This document shows, piece by piece, positions 38,933 through 47,303 of a stretch of 64,000 nt of DNA. This DNA comes from DASQBT01 sp049578545 (GTDB lineage Bacteria; Pseudomonadota; Gammaproteobacteria; Burkholderiales; Thiobacillaceae). Under the pieces are notes generated by a model, which was not told where the DNA came from, searched no databases, and worked only from the letters and a program-made list of their open reading frames with translations. The DNA lies in the NCBI GenBank assembly GCA_049578545.1, contig JBAUMF010000039.1, positions 23,721 through 87,720 of the forward strand, written 5' to 3'. Both the position numbers and the translations under genes were made by a program. Positions within the stretch are counted from its first letter, which is position 1. Each line of letters starts with the position of its first letter.

Positions 38933-40435
38933 TCAGTGTCCAAAGGTGGTCATCCCTGCGGCGCCCACTGCGGAATAACCATATGGGACGAAACCAAAGT
39001 TTGCGTTGGGTACGGCGTTGCCCTGGGGTTGGGCGATGCCATAAAGGCTACTCGTCAAACCGGAAGACTGGGTGGTCCAAGTGGCGCCATCCGGGCTGGT
39101 GTATATGGCGCCATTATCCCCGATCGCCACGAACTGACTACCAAAGGTAATGTTCTGCACATTGTTGGGAAACTTCGTGGCAGCGTTGCCATTTATCGTG
39201 AAGTTTGCCGGAGTGGCCCAAGAGAGCCCATCCTTGCTGGTGAGCAAGACGCCGTTATCCCCTGCCGCTACCCATAGCGGAATGGTGGTTGCTGGCGCAA
39301 CTCCTGGGGTAGGGGAGGGAGTAGAGTTGGGTGTGCAGGCAATGCCGCGGAGGGCGGTACTGCTGCTGATGCCGTTAGGAAAGGCAATGTTCTGAGCGGG
39401 AACAGCAGTCCAGCTAACTGCAGGCGACGAGCTGGTTGTGTACAGGATGGTGCCATTTGCCCCCACGGTCACCCAGTACAAATTTGGCAGGCCGCAACTA
39501 TTGTAGTGAACGGCATAGAGCTCATTGGTGGTAGCTGGCGTTCCCCATAAATACCAAGTGTCGCCATTGCCGCTATAGATCACAGTTCCGCTCGAACCAA
39601 CGGCGACAAAGGTGCCGCTCGTTGCATTCCAGACCGACTGGTTCGTCGCGACCGCGTACAAGTTTGGCAAAGGACTGGTCAAGGGATTAGTGGTTGGTTT
39701 GAACCAGCTAGCGGTGCTTGGGCTGGTTGAGCTCACCAGAACAACAGCAGAGCTGTTTTGCGACGTCGGTCCACTGAAACAGATGGTGCCGGCATCCCCC
39801 AAGGCGACAAAAGTTCCCCATCCATAGGCAGCAGCGCGCAAAGCGCCACCGCTGGATGGCGTGCAGTTGATTTGGCCTGGCAACGCCGTCCAATTCTGCG
39901 CATCGAGACTTGTGAACATTGCGCCACCAGACCCCACTACAAGATAGGTATGAATGGTTTCACCATTCGTTTGAGCGGTGCCATTGTCGCCGAAAGCAAC
40001 CCCATAGAGTGTGGTAACGGATGTCGGGCAATTCGCGCAGGTTGTCCAGGTGTCAGCAAGACGGGGAGTAGCCGATACGCTGCTGGACTGCGCGCCGCCG
40101 GGCGCATTGACATCACCACTATGCCCATTGAGCGCAAAGCTGTAGGGCAATCCGTTAGTCAGCCCCCCCATGACATAAGGCGGGGTCACGCCGATCTTTA
40201 TCGTTGTGGCGTTGCCAGAGTTTCCAATAATGACATCTGCCGCGGACTGGGCCAGCCACAGCCAGTCGTATACCCCAGGGGTGGGCGTCCAGCTGATGGT
40301 AGCCTGGCCGTCACCCGCCAATGCATTTACGTTCGTGGGGGCCGGTCCCGCGCTACCCTTGTTTCCCCCGCAGCCCAGCATCATCAAAGCTGCGGCTGCC
40401 GTTGCCAGTCCGCTATACCATAGGCGCTCGTACAT
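38933..40435 (-). CDS. Beta-propeller-like lipoprotein with fibronectin-type N-terminus
   Basis: About 500 residues from the ATG at 40435, which follows GAGGA by five bases. A lipoprotein signal ends MMLGC (Cys22). An FN3-like segment follows (ATISWTPTPGVYDWLWLA), then six to seven copies of a motif like LYAVA...FVAVGSSGTVIYSGNGDTW and FVAIGDNGAIYTSPDGATW, the pattern of BNR/Ycf48-like propeller blades. It is Ser/Thr/Asn-rich. Probably an outer-membrane or surface lipoprotein of unknown role. It stands alone between ppsA and feoB, with a T8 tract just after the stop. Confidence 0.78.
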   Translation of the reverse strand: MYERLWYSGLATAAAALMMLGCGGNKGSAGPAPTNVNALAGDGQATISWTPTPGVYDWLWLAQSAADVIIGNSGNATTIKIGVTPPYVMGGLTNGLPYSFALNGHSGDVNAPGGAQSSSVSATPRLADTWTTCANCPTSVTTLYGVAFGDNGTAQTNGETIHTYLVVGSGGAMFTSLDAQNWTALPGQINCTPSSGGALRAAAYGWGTFVALGDAGTICFSGPTSQNSSAVVLVSSTSPSTASWFKPTTNPLTSPLPNLYAVATNQSVWNATSGTFVAVGSSGTVIYSGNGDTWYLWGTPATTNELYAVHYNSCGLPNLYWVTVGANGTILYTTSSSPAVSWTAVPAQNIAFPNGISSSTALRGIACTPNSTPSPTPGVAPATTIPLWVAAGDNGVLLTSKDGLSWATPANFTINGNAATKFPNNVQNITFGSQFVAIGDNGAIYTSPDGATWTTQSSGLTSSLYGIAQPQGNAVPNANFGFVPYGYSAVGAAGMTTFGH

Positions 40436-40672
40436 AAAGTTCCTCAATTATTAACTCACTGCATGACTGATCATGGAAGATGCTTGAAAAAACGAACAAA
40501 AAGGGAGGCTGACACAAATTTCAGCCAAACAACGATCCCCTTCAAAATTCAATGGGCTAATTCTAGACAAGTTGGATAACAAATTATTGGTTTCGGGATT
40601 AATTTCAAGTGCGGGTCAAATTTGAAGTCTTCCGCTGGGAGGGGTTTTCTGTTCGGCTGTTGAGTCACTGAA

Positions 40673-42463
40673 TCAGTAACCCAGCGCCCTTGCGCCCTGA
40701 TAGAACACGAACGACACCACCCAGGCCAATCCCAATGACCAGGCGACCGCTCCAGCTGTGTATAGATTGCTGCGCGATTCGCTCCTCATGGTGGCGATGG
40801 TGGAGAGGCAAGGTGTGTAGATGAGGGTGAAGAGCATGAATGAATAGGCTTGCGTCCAGTCCATGCTGCTGGCGATTTGGCCTGCCAGGGCATTACCCTC
40901 CATGCCGAAGATGACGGCCAGTGCACCGATGACAATTTCCTTGGCGACAAAGCCGAAAATGAGGGCGATGGCCATTTGCTGATGAATGCCGACCGGATCG
41001 AGCACGGGCGACATCAGGGCGCCGAGCCAGCCAGCGTAACTGTGTGAACTGGCTTCTGCCACCCCTGGGGGCAGGTGGGTCAACGCCCAAACCAGTACTA
41101 CGCCAATGATGATGAACTTGCTGGCCCGATGCAGAAAGTGCCGGACTTCCTGCCAGCCACGCAGCCAGAGCTGGCGCAAAGTGGGAAGGCGGAAAGGGGG
41201 CAGTTCAAGAACAAAGGGATCGGTACTCTTCAGTTTCCGCTTGAAAATCAGCGCGGTGAAAATGGCCGTGGCAAAGCTCATCAAATAGAGGGAGAACAAC
41301 ACGAGCGGGGCATGGCTGGGAGAGAACAGAGCGGCCGTGATGAAGATGAAGACCTGCAGCCGGGCCGAGCAAAGCGAGAACGGAATCACAAGCATGGTCA
41401 GCAGGCGCAGTGCGCGCGAGCGCATGACACGTGTGCCCATAAGCGCAGGCACGTTGCAGCCGAAACCCATCAGCAGCATGACAAAGCTGCGTCCATCCAG
41501 GCCCAGCCGGGACATGAGGCTGTCCATGAGGAAGGCGGCGCGTGACAGGTAGCCGGTGTCTTCCACCACGGCCATGAACAGGAAGAACAGCACGATGATC
41601 GGTACGAAAGAGGCCACCGTACCGACACCATTGTAAATGCCATCAACAAGAAGGCCATGCAACCAGGATGGGCTGCCTGTCAGAACCGGTTCCAATGCAT
41701 GCTGACTGAACTGGGTCAACATCCATTCGACTGCATCCTGCAAGGGAGCGCCAAGAAAGAAAATGCCCTGGAACAGCAAATACATGACGCCAAAGAAGAT
41801 CGGCAGGCCCAGCCAGGGGTGCAGCAGTACCTTGTCCAGCCGCGCGGTAAAACTTTCCGGCAGCAGGGTGGGAATCATCACCGAGTGGCTGATGATATTC
41901 TGCATCTGCTGCTCGATCTGATCATCGGAAGACAAACGTGTACGCAAGTCTTCCAGCCCGGGCCGACTTTCACTGATCGCCAGCATGCCGGTCAACATGT
42001 TCTTGGCTTCGGCAAAGCCTTTCCCGTATTTTGCGCTCAGTGCAAGCACGGGCATGCCCAGTTCTTCGCTCATTCGCCGCGTGTCGATACGAATGCCTAT
42101 CTGATCGGCTTCATCGCTCATGTTGAGAAACAAGACAAGGGGAAGGCCAAGCTGTCTGGCTTGCAGGGCTAGCGAGATCTGGTGTTCGATCTGGCTGGCG
42201 TTGAGGATGAGTGCGACAAGATCGACCGGATTGTTTTCCAGAAAATGCCGCACCACGAGTTCGTCTTCCGAAAAGCCGTGCAAGTCGTAGATGCCCGGCA
42301 GGTCGACCACCTCGACCATGTCTGCACCCAGCAGAATTCTTGCGCCCAACAGGTCGACGGTAACGCCAGGCCAGTTACCTACACGCGCACTGGCGCCGGT
42401 CAGGCGATTGAAGAGGGTGGACTTGCCCGTGTTGGGCATGCCGAGCAGGGCGAGACGTTTCAA
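40673..42463 (-). CDS. feoB: Ferrous iron transporter FeoB
   Basis: 596 residues, shorter than the roughly 770-residue enterobacterial form. The N-terminal GTPase has G1 GMPNTGKST, G3 DLPGIYDL and G4 LNMSDEAD; a membrane domain with two Gate regions follows (for example FVPIIVLFFLFMAVVEDTGYLSRAAF and SFVMLLMGFGCNVPALMGTR, shown in part). It imports Fe2+ across the inner membrane. It lies 40 bases downstream of feoA, and no feoC is visible. Some soluble-domain sequence is reduced relative to longer homologues. Confidence 0.93.
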   Translation of the reverse strand: MKRLALLGMPNTGKSTLFNRLTGASARVGNWPGVTVDLLGARILLGADMVEVVDLPGIYDLHGFSEDELVVRHFLENNPVDLVALILNASQIEHQISLALQARQLGLPLVLFLNMSDEADQIGIRIDTRRMSEELGMPVLALSAKYGKGFAEAKNMLTGMLAISESRPGLEDLRTRLSSDDQIEQQMQNIISHSVMIPTLLPESFTARLDKVLLHPWLGLPIFFGVMYLLFQGIFFLGAPLQDAVEWMLTQFSQHALEPVLTGSPSWLHGLLVDGIYNGVGTVASFVPIIVLFFLFMAVVEDTGYLSRAAFLMDSLMSRLGLDGRSFVMLLMGFGCNVPALMGTRVMRSRALRLLTMLVIPFSLCSARLQVFIFITAALFSPSHAPLVLFSLYLMSFATAIFTALIFKRKLKSTDPFVLELPPFRLPTLRQLWLRGWQEVRHFLHRASKFIIIGVVLVWALTHLPPGVAEASSHSYAGWLGALMSPVLDPVGIHQQMAIALIFGFVAKEIVIGALAVIFGMEGNALAGQIASSMDWTQAYSFMLFTLIYTPCLSTIATMRSESRSNLYTAGAVAWSLGLAWVVSFVFYQGARALGY

Positions 42464-42503
42464 TGGAAAAGAGAGGTAAGGAAGCGGATTGTCTGAATGG
42501 TGA

Positions 42504-42743
42504 TCAGATTATCGGGGTGACACAGATATTGCGGGCATCCGTCAGTCTCACCATCAGGTCGGTGAATCCTACCCGGATCTGAATTGGCCCGGACAGCGAC
42601 GCACGACGCACAACACAAACCGGGCGACCGATCCGCAGCCCCATTGCTGAAAGGCGCTGATACAAGGCTTCGTCCACTTTCAAATGGGCAATAACCGCGT
42701 GATCACCGGGCCTGAGGTTGGCAAGGGGCAGAGTGGTGTTCAT
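42504..42743 (-). CDS. feoA: Ferrous iron transport protein FeoA
   Basis: About 79 residues from the ATG at 42743 (MNTTLPLANLRPGDHAVI); an earlier ATG at 42761 would put the start against the Fur box and is less likely. It is an SH3-like fold with LSAMGLRIGRPVCVVRRASLSG, the FeoA signature. It assists FeoB. The pair is the only visible iron-uptake system in the window. Confidence 0.9.
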   Translation of the reverse strand: MNTTLPLANLRPGDHAVIAHLKVDEALYQRLSAMGLRIGRPVCVVRRASLSGPIQIRVGFTDLMVRLTDARNICVTPII

Positions 42744-42762
42744 GGCACTAACCCGAATCATA

Positions 42763-42781
42763 AACGAGAACCATTCTTATT
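42763..42781. promoter_or_regulatory. Fur box upstream of feoAB
   Basis: The 19 bases AACGAGAACCATTCTTATT match the palindrome AATGAGAATNATTCTCATT at all but three non-central positions. Placed 20 bases before the preferred feoA start, it would cover the promoter, giving iron-dependent repression. Confidence 0.7.
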
Positions 42782-42887
42782 TTAACTGTTTGCCCTGAAC
42801 TTGTAAACAAGATTTTGGCTTTGGTCAGGTGTCTTGTCTGGCGTTTGTGAGTAGACATAGTGGACCAGTGATTTCGCCTGGCTTAGT

Positions 42888-42916
42888 TTGGAGCGTTAGG
42901 GCTTTATAGGTAGAAT
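42888..42916 (+). promoter_or_regulatory. Predicted sigma-70 promoter of pyrG
   Basis: TTGGAG at 42888-42893, a 17-base spacer, and TAGAAT at 42911-42916. Transcription would start near 42923, leaving a leader of about 20 bases. I see no riboswitch or pyrimidine attenuator. Confidence 0.55.
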
Positions 42917-42943
42917 TCAGCATTACCAGTCCCGCCCATATCC

Positions 42944-44593
42944 ATGACCAAATTTGTGTTTGTCACCGGCGGGGTGGTGTCTTCCTTAGGTAAAGGCATC
43001 GCCTCAGCTTCACTGGCCGCGATTCTCGAATCCCGTGGCCTCAACGTCACCCTCCTGAAGCTCGATCCCTACATCAACGTTGACCCTGGCACGATGAGTC
43101 CTTTTCAGCACGGCGAGGTGTTCGTGACCGGGGATGGGGCAGAAACCGACCTCGACTTGGGACATTACGAGCGTTTTACGCACGCCAAGATGGGGAAGCG
43201 CAACAACTTCACCACCGGTCAGATATACAAGACGGTGATCGACAAGGAACGCCGTGGCGATTACCTCGGCGGAACGGTGCAGGTCATTCCCCACATTACG
43301 GACGAGATCAAGCTGCATATTCGCGAAGGGGCTGGAAACGCAGACGTGGCGATCGTGGAAATCGGCGGCACGGTGGGCGACATCGAATCGCTTCCGTTTC
43401 TTGAGGCCATTCGCCAGATGGGCATTGAGGAAGGACGCAGCAAGACCTGCTTCATTCATCTGACGCTGCTGCCGTACATTCCAACTGCGGGCGAGCTGAA
43501 GACCAAACCTACGCAGCATTCAGTAAAGGAGTTGCGCGAGATCGGTATTCAGCCGGACATCCTGCTGTGCCGGGCAGACCGTGAAATTCCAGCGGATGAA
43601 CGGCGCAAGATCGCACTCTTCACCAATGTGCAGCCCGAGGCGGTGATTCAGGTGCTGGATGCGGACTCTATCTACAAGATTCCGACCATGCTGCATGACC
43701 AGATTCTGGACGAGATTGTCTGCCACAAGCTGGGGATCCTTGCCCGGGCAGCGGATCTGACTGTATGGAAGAATATGGTCAACGCGCTGGAAAATCCGGC
43801 GCATGAGCTCAATGTCGCATTTGTCGGCAAGTATGTCGATCTCACCGAATCCTACAAGTCATTGTCCGAAGCGATGGTGCATGCGGGTATCCACACTCGC
43901 AGCCGCGTCAAAATCCATTACATCGACTCCGAGAGCATCGAACAGAAGGGCATTGACTGTCTGAAGAACATGGATGCGATTCTGGTGCCGGGAGGGTTTG
44001 GCAAGCGCGGGGTCGAAGGCAAGATTGCCGCGATTCGTTATGCGCGCGAGAACAAGATACCTTATCTGGGAATTTGTCTCGGAATGCAGCTAGCCGTGGT
44101 TGAATATGCACGCGATGTAGCGGGCATGACAGGGGCCCACTCTACTGAATTTGAACCTGCAACGCAGTATCCAGTCATTGGCCTGATTACAGAATGGCTG
44201 GATCGTGAAGGGCGGGTGGAAAGACGAAGCGAGCAGTCCGATCTGGGCGGCACCATGCGATTGGGCGGGCAGGTCTGCAAGTTGAAGGAAGGTACATTGA
44301 CTCGAGAGGTTTATGGCCAAGCGGAAATCATAGAACGCCATCGCCACCGGTATGAGGTCAACAACACTTTGCTTGTGAAGCTGGAAGAAAGTGGACTTGT
44401 GGTGTCAGGTCGGGCACCTGGTACAGATTTGTGTGAAATGATTGAATTACCCAGGGACGTCCATCCCTGGTTTGTAGGCTGTCAGTTTCATCCCGAATTC
44501 ACCAGTAATCCGCGCGACGGTCACCCCCTGTTCAAGGCATTTGTCGAGGCAGCGCTGGCACAAAGGGCCAGAATGAACAGGGAGGCGGCATGA
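42944..44593 (+). CDS. pyrG: CTP synthase
   Basis: 549 residues: N-terminal amidoligase (KFVFVTGGVVSSLGKGI, LKLDPYINVDPGTM) and C-terminal class I glutaminase with nucleophile Cys in YLGICLGMQ and the His-Glu pair in CQFHPEFTS. It makes CTP from UTP with glutamine nitrogen. The order pyrG-kdsA-eno-ftsB is common in betaproteobacteria. Confidence 0.98.
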   Translation: MTKFVFVTGGVVSSLGKGIASASLAAILESRGLNVTLLKLDPYINVDPGTMSPFQHGEVFVTGDGAETDLDLGHYERFTHAKMGKRNNFTTGQIYKTVIDKERRGDYLGGTVQVIPHITDEIKLHIREGAGNADVAIVEIGGTVGDIESLPFLEAIRQMGIEEGRSKTCFIHLTLLPYIPTAGELKTKPTQHSVKELREIGIQPDILLCRADREIPADERRKIALFTNVQPEAVIQVLDADSIYKIPTMLHDQILDEIVCHKLGILARAADLTVWKNMVNALENPAHELNVAFVGKYVDLTESYKSLSEAMVHAGIHTRSRVKIHYIDSESIEQKGIDCLKNMDAILVPGGFGKRGVEGKIAAIRYARENKIPYLGICLGMQLAVVEYARDVAGMTGAHSTEFEPATQYPVIGLITEWLDREGRVERRSEQSDLGGTMRLGGQVCKLKEGTLTREVYGQAEIIERHRHRYEVNNTLLVKLEESGLVVSGRAPGTDLCEMIELPRDVHPWFVGCQFHPEFTSNPRDGHPLFKAFVEAALAQRARMNREAA

Positions 44594-44700
44594 GCAGGGA
44601 GCAGGGCGTGCGCCTGCGGGATGGAGTCGTCGGCGAATGCCCCCCAACCCCCATGCGTGGCAGATGGGTGACACGGAAAACTGAAGAAGGAGCGGCATGA
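44590..44700 (+). CDS. Possible 36-residue coupled mini-ORF between pyrG and kdsA
   Basis: An ATG that overlaps the pyrG stop (ATGA) opens a 36-codon frame that ends in a TGA overlapping the kdsA start (ATGA). It fills the gap exactly. The peptide (MSREQGVRLRDGVVGECPPT at its start) shows no recognisable family, signal or membrane segment. A GAAGGAG ribosome site for kdsA lies inside it. It may be a translational bridge or chance. Confidence 0.35.
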   Translation: MSREQGVRLRDGVVGECPPTPMRGRWVTRKTEEGAA

Positions 44701-45539
44701 AACTTTGTCACTTTGACGCCGGCCTGGATCACCCGCTCTTCCTCATCAGCGGTCCCTGCGTCATCGAATCCGAACAACTGGCGCTGGATACGGCAGGCCA
44801 GTTGAAGGAAATCTGTGCAGAACTGAACGTACCGTTCATTTACAAATCCTCGTTTGACAAGGCCAATCGTTCCTCAAGCAAATCCTTTCGCGGTCTTGGG
44901 CTGGATCAGGGCCTGCGGATCCTTTCCGAAGTCAAGAACAAGATCGGTGTGCCCGTACTGACCGATGTTCATGAAGACACACCGCTCGCAGAAGTGGCCT
45001 CCGTGGTGGATGTGTTGCAGACGCCGGCATTTTTGTGCCGCCAGACCAACTTCATCCAGAATGTCGCGCGTCAGGGCAGGGCGGTGAATATCAAGAAGGG
45101 TCAGTTTCTCGCACCCTGGGATATGAGAAACGTAGTCGACAAGGCGCGTGAAGTCGGCAATGACCAGATCATGGTGTGTGAGCGTGGGGTGAGCTTTGGC
45201 TACAACACGCTGATATCTGATATGCGTGGCTTGATGGTCATGCGCGAAACGGGCTGCCCGGTGGTGTTCGATGCCACGCATTCAGTACAGCAGCCTGGCG
45301 GGCAGGGTGACAAGTCGGGAGGACAACGCGAATTCGTTCCGGTTCTGGCACGTGCAGCGGTGGCGTCTGGCATATCAGGCCTGTTTGCAGAAACCCACCC
45401 CAATCCCGAACGTGCTTTGTCCGACGGACCCAATGCATGGCCGCTTGGGTTGATGAAGGAGATGCTGGAAACCTTAAAGGAAATCGACGAATTGGTTAAA
45501 CAGCGCGGATTTGTCGAAAACAAGGTAAGGAAAACCTGA
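44697..45539 (+). CDS. kdsA: 3-deoxy-8-phosphooctulonate synthase (metal-dependent type)
   Basis: 280 residues with ISGPCVIESE, KSSFDKANRSS, DVHEDTP and FDATHSVQQPGG. It condenses PEP and arabinose-5-phosphate to KDO-8-phosphate for LPS. Cys21 sits in GPC, where the metal-independent E. coli enzyme has Asn, so this should be a class II, metal-dependent KdsA. Preceded by GAAGGAG. Confidence 0.96.
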   Translation: MKLCHFDAGLDHPLFLISGPCVIESEQLALDTAGQLKEICAELNVPFIYKSSFDKANRSSSKSFRGLGLDQGLRILSEVKNKIGVPVLTDVHEDTPLAEVASVVDVLQTPAFLCRQTNFIQNVARQGRAVNIKKGQFLAPWDMRNVVDKAREVGNDQIMVCERGVSFGYNTLISDMRGLMVMRETGCPVVFDATHSVQQPGGQGDKSGGQREFVPVLARAAVASGISGLFAETHPNPERALSDGPNAWPLGLMKEMLETLKEIDELVKQRGFVENKVRKT

Positions 45540-45540
45540 A

Positions 45541-45588
45541 CAAAGAGGACAATAGGACAGGACTAGGTCAAGCCTATTGTCCTCCTTG
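45541..45588 (+). other. Strong hairpin between kdsA and eno
   Basis: GAGGACAATAGG (45545-45556) pairs perfectly with CCTATTGTCCTC (45573-45584), and three more pairs extend the stem beyond one mismatch. The loop is 16 bases and there is no T-run, so it is not a classical terminator. It ends 27 bases before the eno ATG and could control eno mRNA stability or processing. Confidence 0.75.
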
Positions 45589-45615
45589 TGACATTTGAGC
45601 GATAAAAGGAAAAGA

Positions 45616-46899
45616 ATGAGTGCAATTGTTGATGTAATCGCAAGAGAGATTCTGGATTCCCGTGGCAATCCTACTGTGGAAGCAGACGTATTGCTGGAAT
45701 CCGGTGTGATGGGTCGGGCAGCTGTTCCTTCCGGCGCCTCGACCGGAAGTCGAGAAGCCATCGAACTGCGTGATGGCGATAAATCCCGCTACATGGGCAA
45801 GGGCGTACTCCGTGCAGTCGAAAATGTGAATACGGAAATCTGCGAAGCGCTGCTTGGACTGGATGCAGAAGATCAGGCATTCATCGACCGGATCCTGATT
45901 GATCTTGACAACACCGAATCCAAATCCCGCCTGGGCGCTAATGCCCTGTTGGCTGTATCCATGGCAACCGCCCGTGCCGCAGCGGAACAATCCGGTCTGC
46001 CGCTTTATCGCTATCTGGGTGGCGCCGGACCAATGAGCCTTCCGGTTCCAATGATGAACATCATCAATGGAGGCGTTCATGCCAACAACAGCATCGACAT
46101 GCAGGAATTCATGATAATCCCTGTCGGCGCGGGCAGCTTCCGTGAGGCCTTGCGTTATGGTGCGGAAGTGTTTCATACCCTGAAAAAACTGCTGGAGCGG
46201 AAGGGTATGACAACCACTGTAGGCGATGAAGGTGGTTTCGCGCCCAATCTGGAATCCAACGAAACGGCGTTAAAGCTGATTGTCGAGGCTATCTCGGCTG
46301 CCGGTTATACCCCCGGCGGGGATGTCGCCATTGGTGTGGACTGTGCATCCAGCGAGTTCTACAAGGACGGCAAGTACCATATCGAGGCGGAAGGGTTGGA
46401 ACTCAGTTCGACACAGTTTGCAGATTATCTTGCTGCCTGGTGTGACAAATACCCGATCATGAGCATTGAAGATGGCATGGCGGAAAATGATTGGGATGGT
46501 TGGGTTGAGCTGACCAGGAAGCTGGGCCGCAAGATCCAGTTGGTCGGTGATGATATTTTTGTGACCAACGCAAAGATACTCAGGGAAGGCATCCAGAAAG
46601 GCATCGCCAATTCCATCCTGATCAAGGTCAATCAGATCGGCACCCTGACAGAAACATTTGGAGCGATAGAGACCGCCAAACGCGCGGGTTATACGTCGGT
46701 AATTTCGCACCGCTCGGGTGAAACGGAAGATACAATCATCGCGGACCTGGCTGTGGCCACCAATGCCTTACAGATCAAGACAGGCTCCCTGTCACGCTCA
46801 GACCGCATGGCCAAGTACAACCAGTTGTTGCGAATCGAAGAAGAACTGGGCGAAGCTGCAGCTTATCCGGGCAAAGATGCCTTTTATTCGATTCGTTGA
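45616..46899 (+). CDS. eno: Enolase
   Basis: 427 residues. ILDSRGNPTVEADV at the N-terminus, SGASTGSREAIELRD substrate loop, GDEGGFAPNL, SIEDGMAEND and the C-terminal VISHRSGETEDT are all enolase motifs. It interconverts 2-phosphoglycerate and PEP. The frame is open to a TTG at 45595, but the ATG at 45616 after AAAGGA gives the family N-terminus. A 7-bp stem (46923-46947) without a T-run follows. Confidence 0.98.
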   Translation: MSAIVDVIAREILDSRGNPTVEADVLLESGVMGRAAVPSGASTGSREAIELRDGDKSRYMGKGVLRAVENVNTEICEALLGLDAEDQAFIDRILIDLDNTESKSRLGANALLAVSMATARAAAEQSGLPLYRYLGGAGPMSLPVPMMNIINGGVHANNSIDMQEFMIIPVGAGSFREALRYGAEVFHTLKKLLERKGMTTTVGDEGGFAPNLESNETALKLIVEAISAAGYTPGGDVAIGVDCASSEFYKDGKYHIEAEGLELSSTQFADYLAAWCDKYPIMSIEDGMAENDWDGWVELTRKLGRKIQLVGDDIFVTNAKILREGIQKGIANSILIKVNQIGTLTETFGAIETAKRAGYTSVISHRSGETEDTIIADLAVATNALQIKTGSLSRSDRMAKYNQLLRIEEELGEAAAYPGKDAFYSIR

Positions 46900-46997
46900 G
46901 GAATATGACCAAACGTGGGAACCATTGTTGCCCGGGTTGAAACAATGCAAAGATGGTGTGAGCAGGTTTTTTCGCAGATCTGGCTATCGAGATCATT

Positions 46998-47303
46998 GTG
47001 AAGTGGTTGACACCCGCCCTTGTCCTGATGATTGTGCTATTACAATATCCTCTTTGGTTGGGAGACTCGGGCTGGTTGAGGCAGTTATCGGATGGTCAAA
47101 AGATAGAGGAGCAGCGTCAGTTGAATGAGAAGCTGCGCCAGCGCAATGCTGCAACTGCAGCAGAAGTACAGGATCTTAGGAGGGGAAGGGATGCCATTGA
47201 AGAGCGGGCGCGTTCCGAGCTCGGTATGATCCGTCCTGATGAAATCTATGTGCGGATTGTGAGCAGTACACCTGCACCAGAGTCTCAAGAGAAAAGGCAA
47301 TGA
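46998..47303 (+). CDS. ftsB: Cell division protein FtsB
   Basis: 101 residues: a short cytoplasmic start, one membrane helix (LTPALVLMIVLLQYPLWLG) and a coiled coil (about 33-72) ending in RARSELGMIRPDEIYVRIV, the conserved FtsB end. It joins FtsL and FtsQ at the septum. The start is GTG. It follows eno, as usual, and is coupled to zipA by a four-base overlap. Confidence 0.94.
   Translation: MKWLTPALVLMIVLLQYPLWLGDSGWLRQLSDGQKIEEQRQLNEKLRQRNAATAAEVQDLRRGRDAIEERARSELGMIRPDEIYVRIVSSTPAPESQEKRQ

Noticed and set aside
46923..46947. CATTGTT...AACAATG stem after eno as a terminator
   Set aside because: The stem is AT-rich, has an 11-base loop and no T-run.
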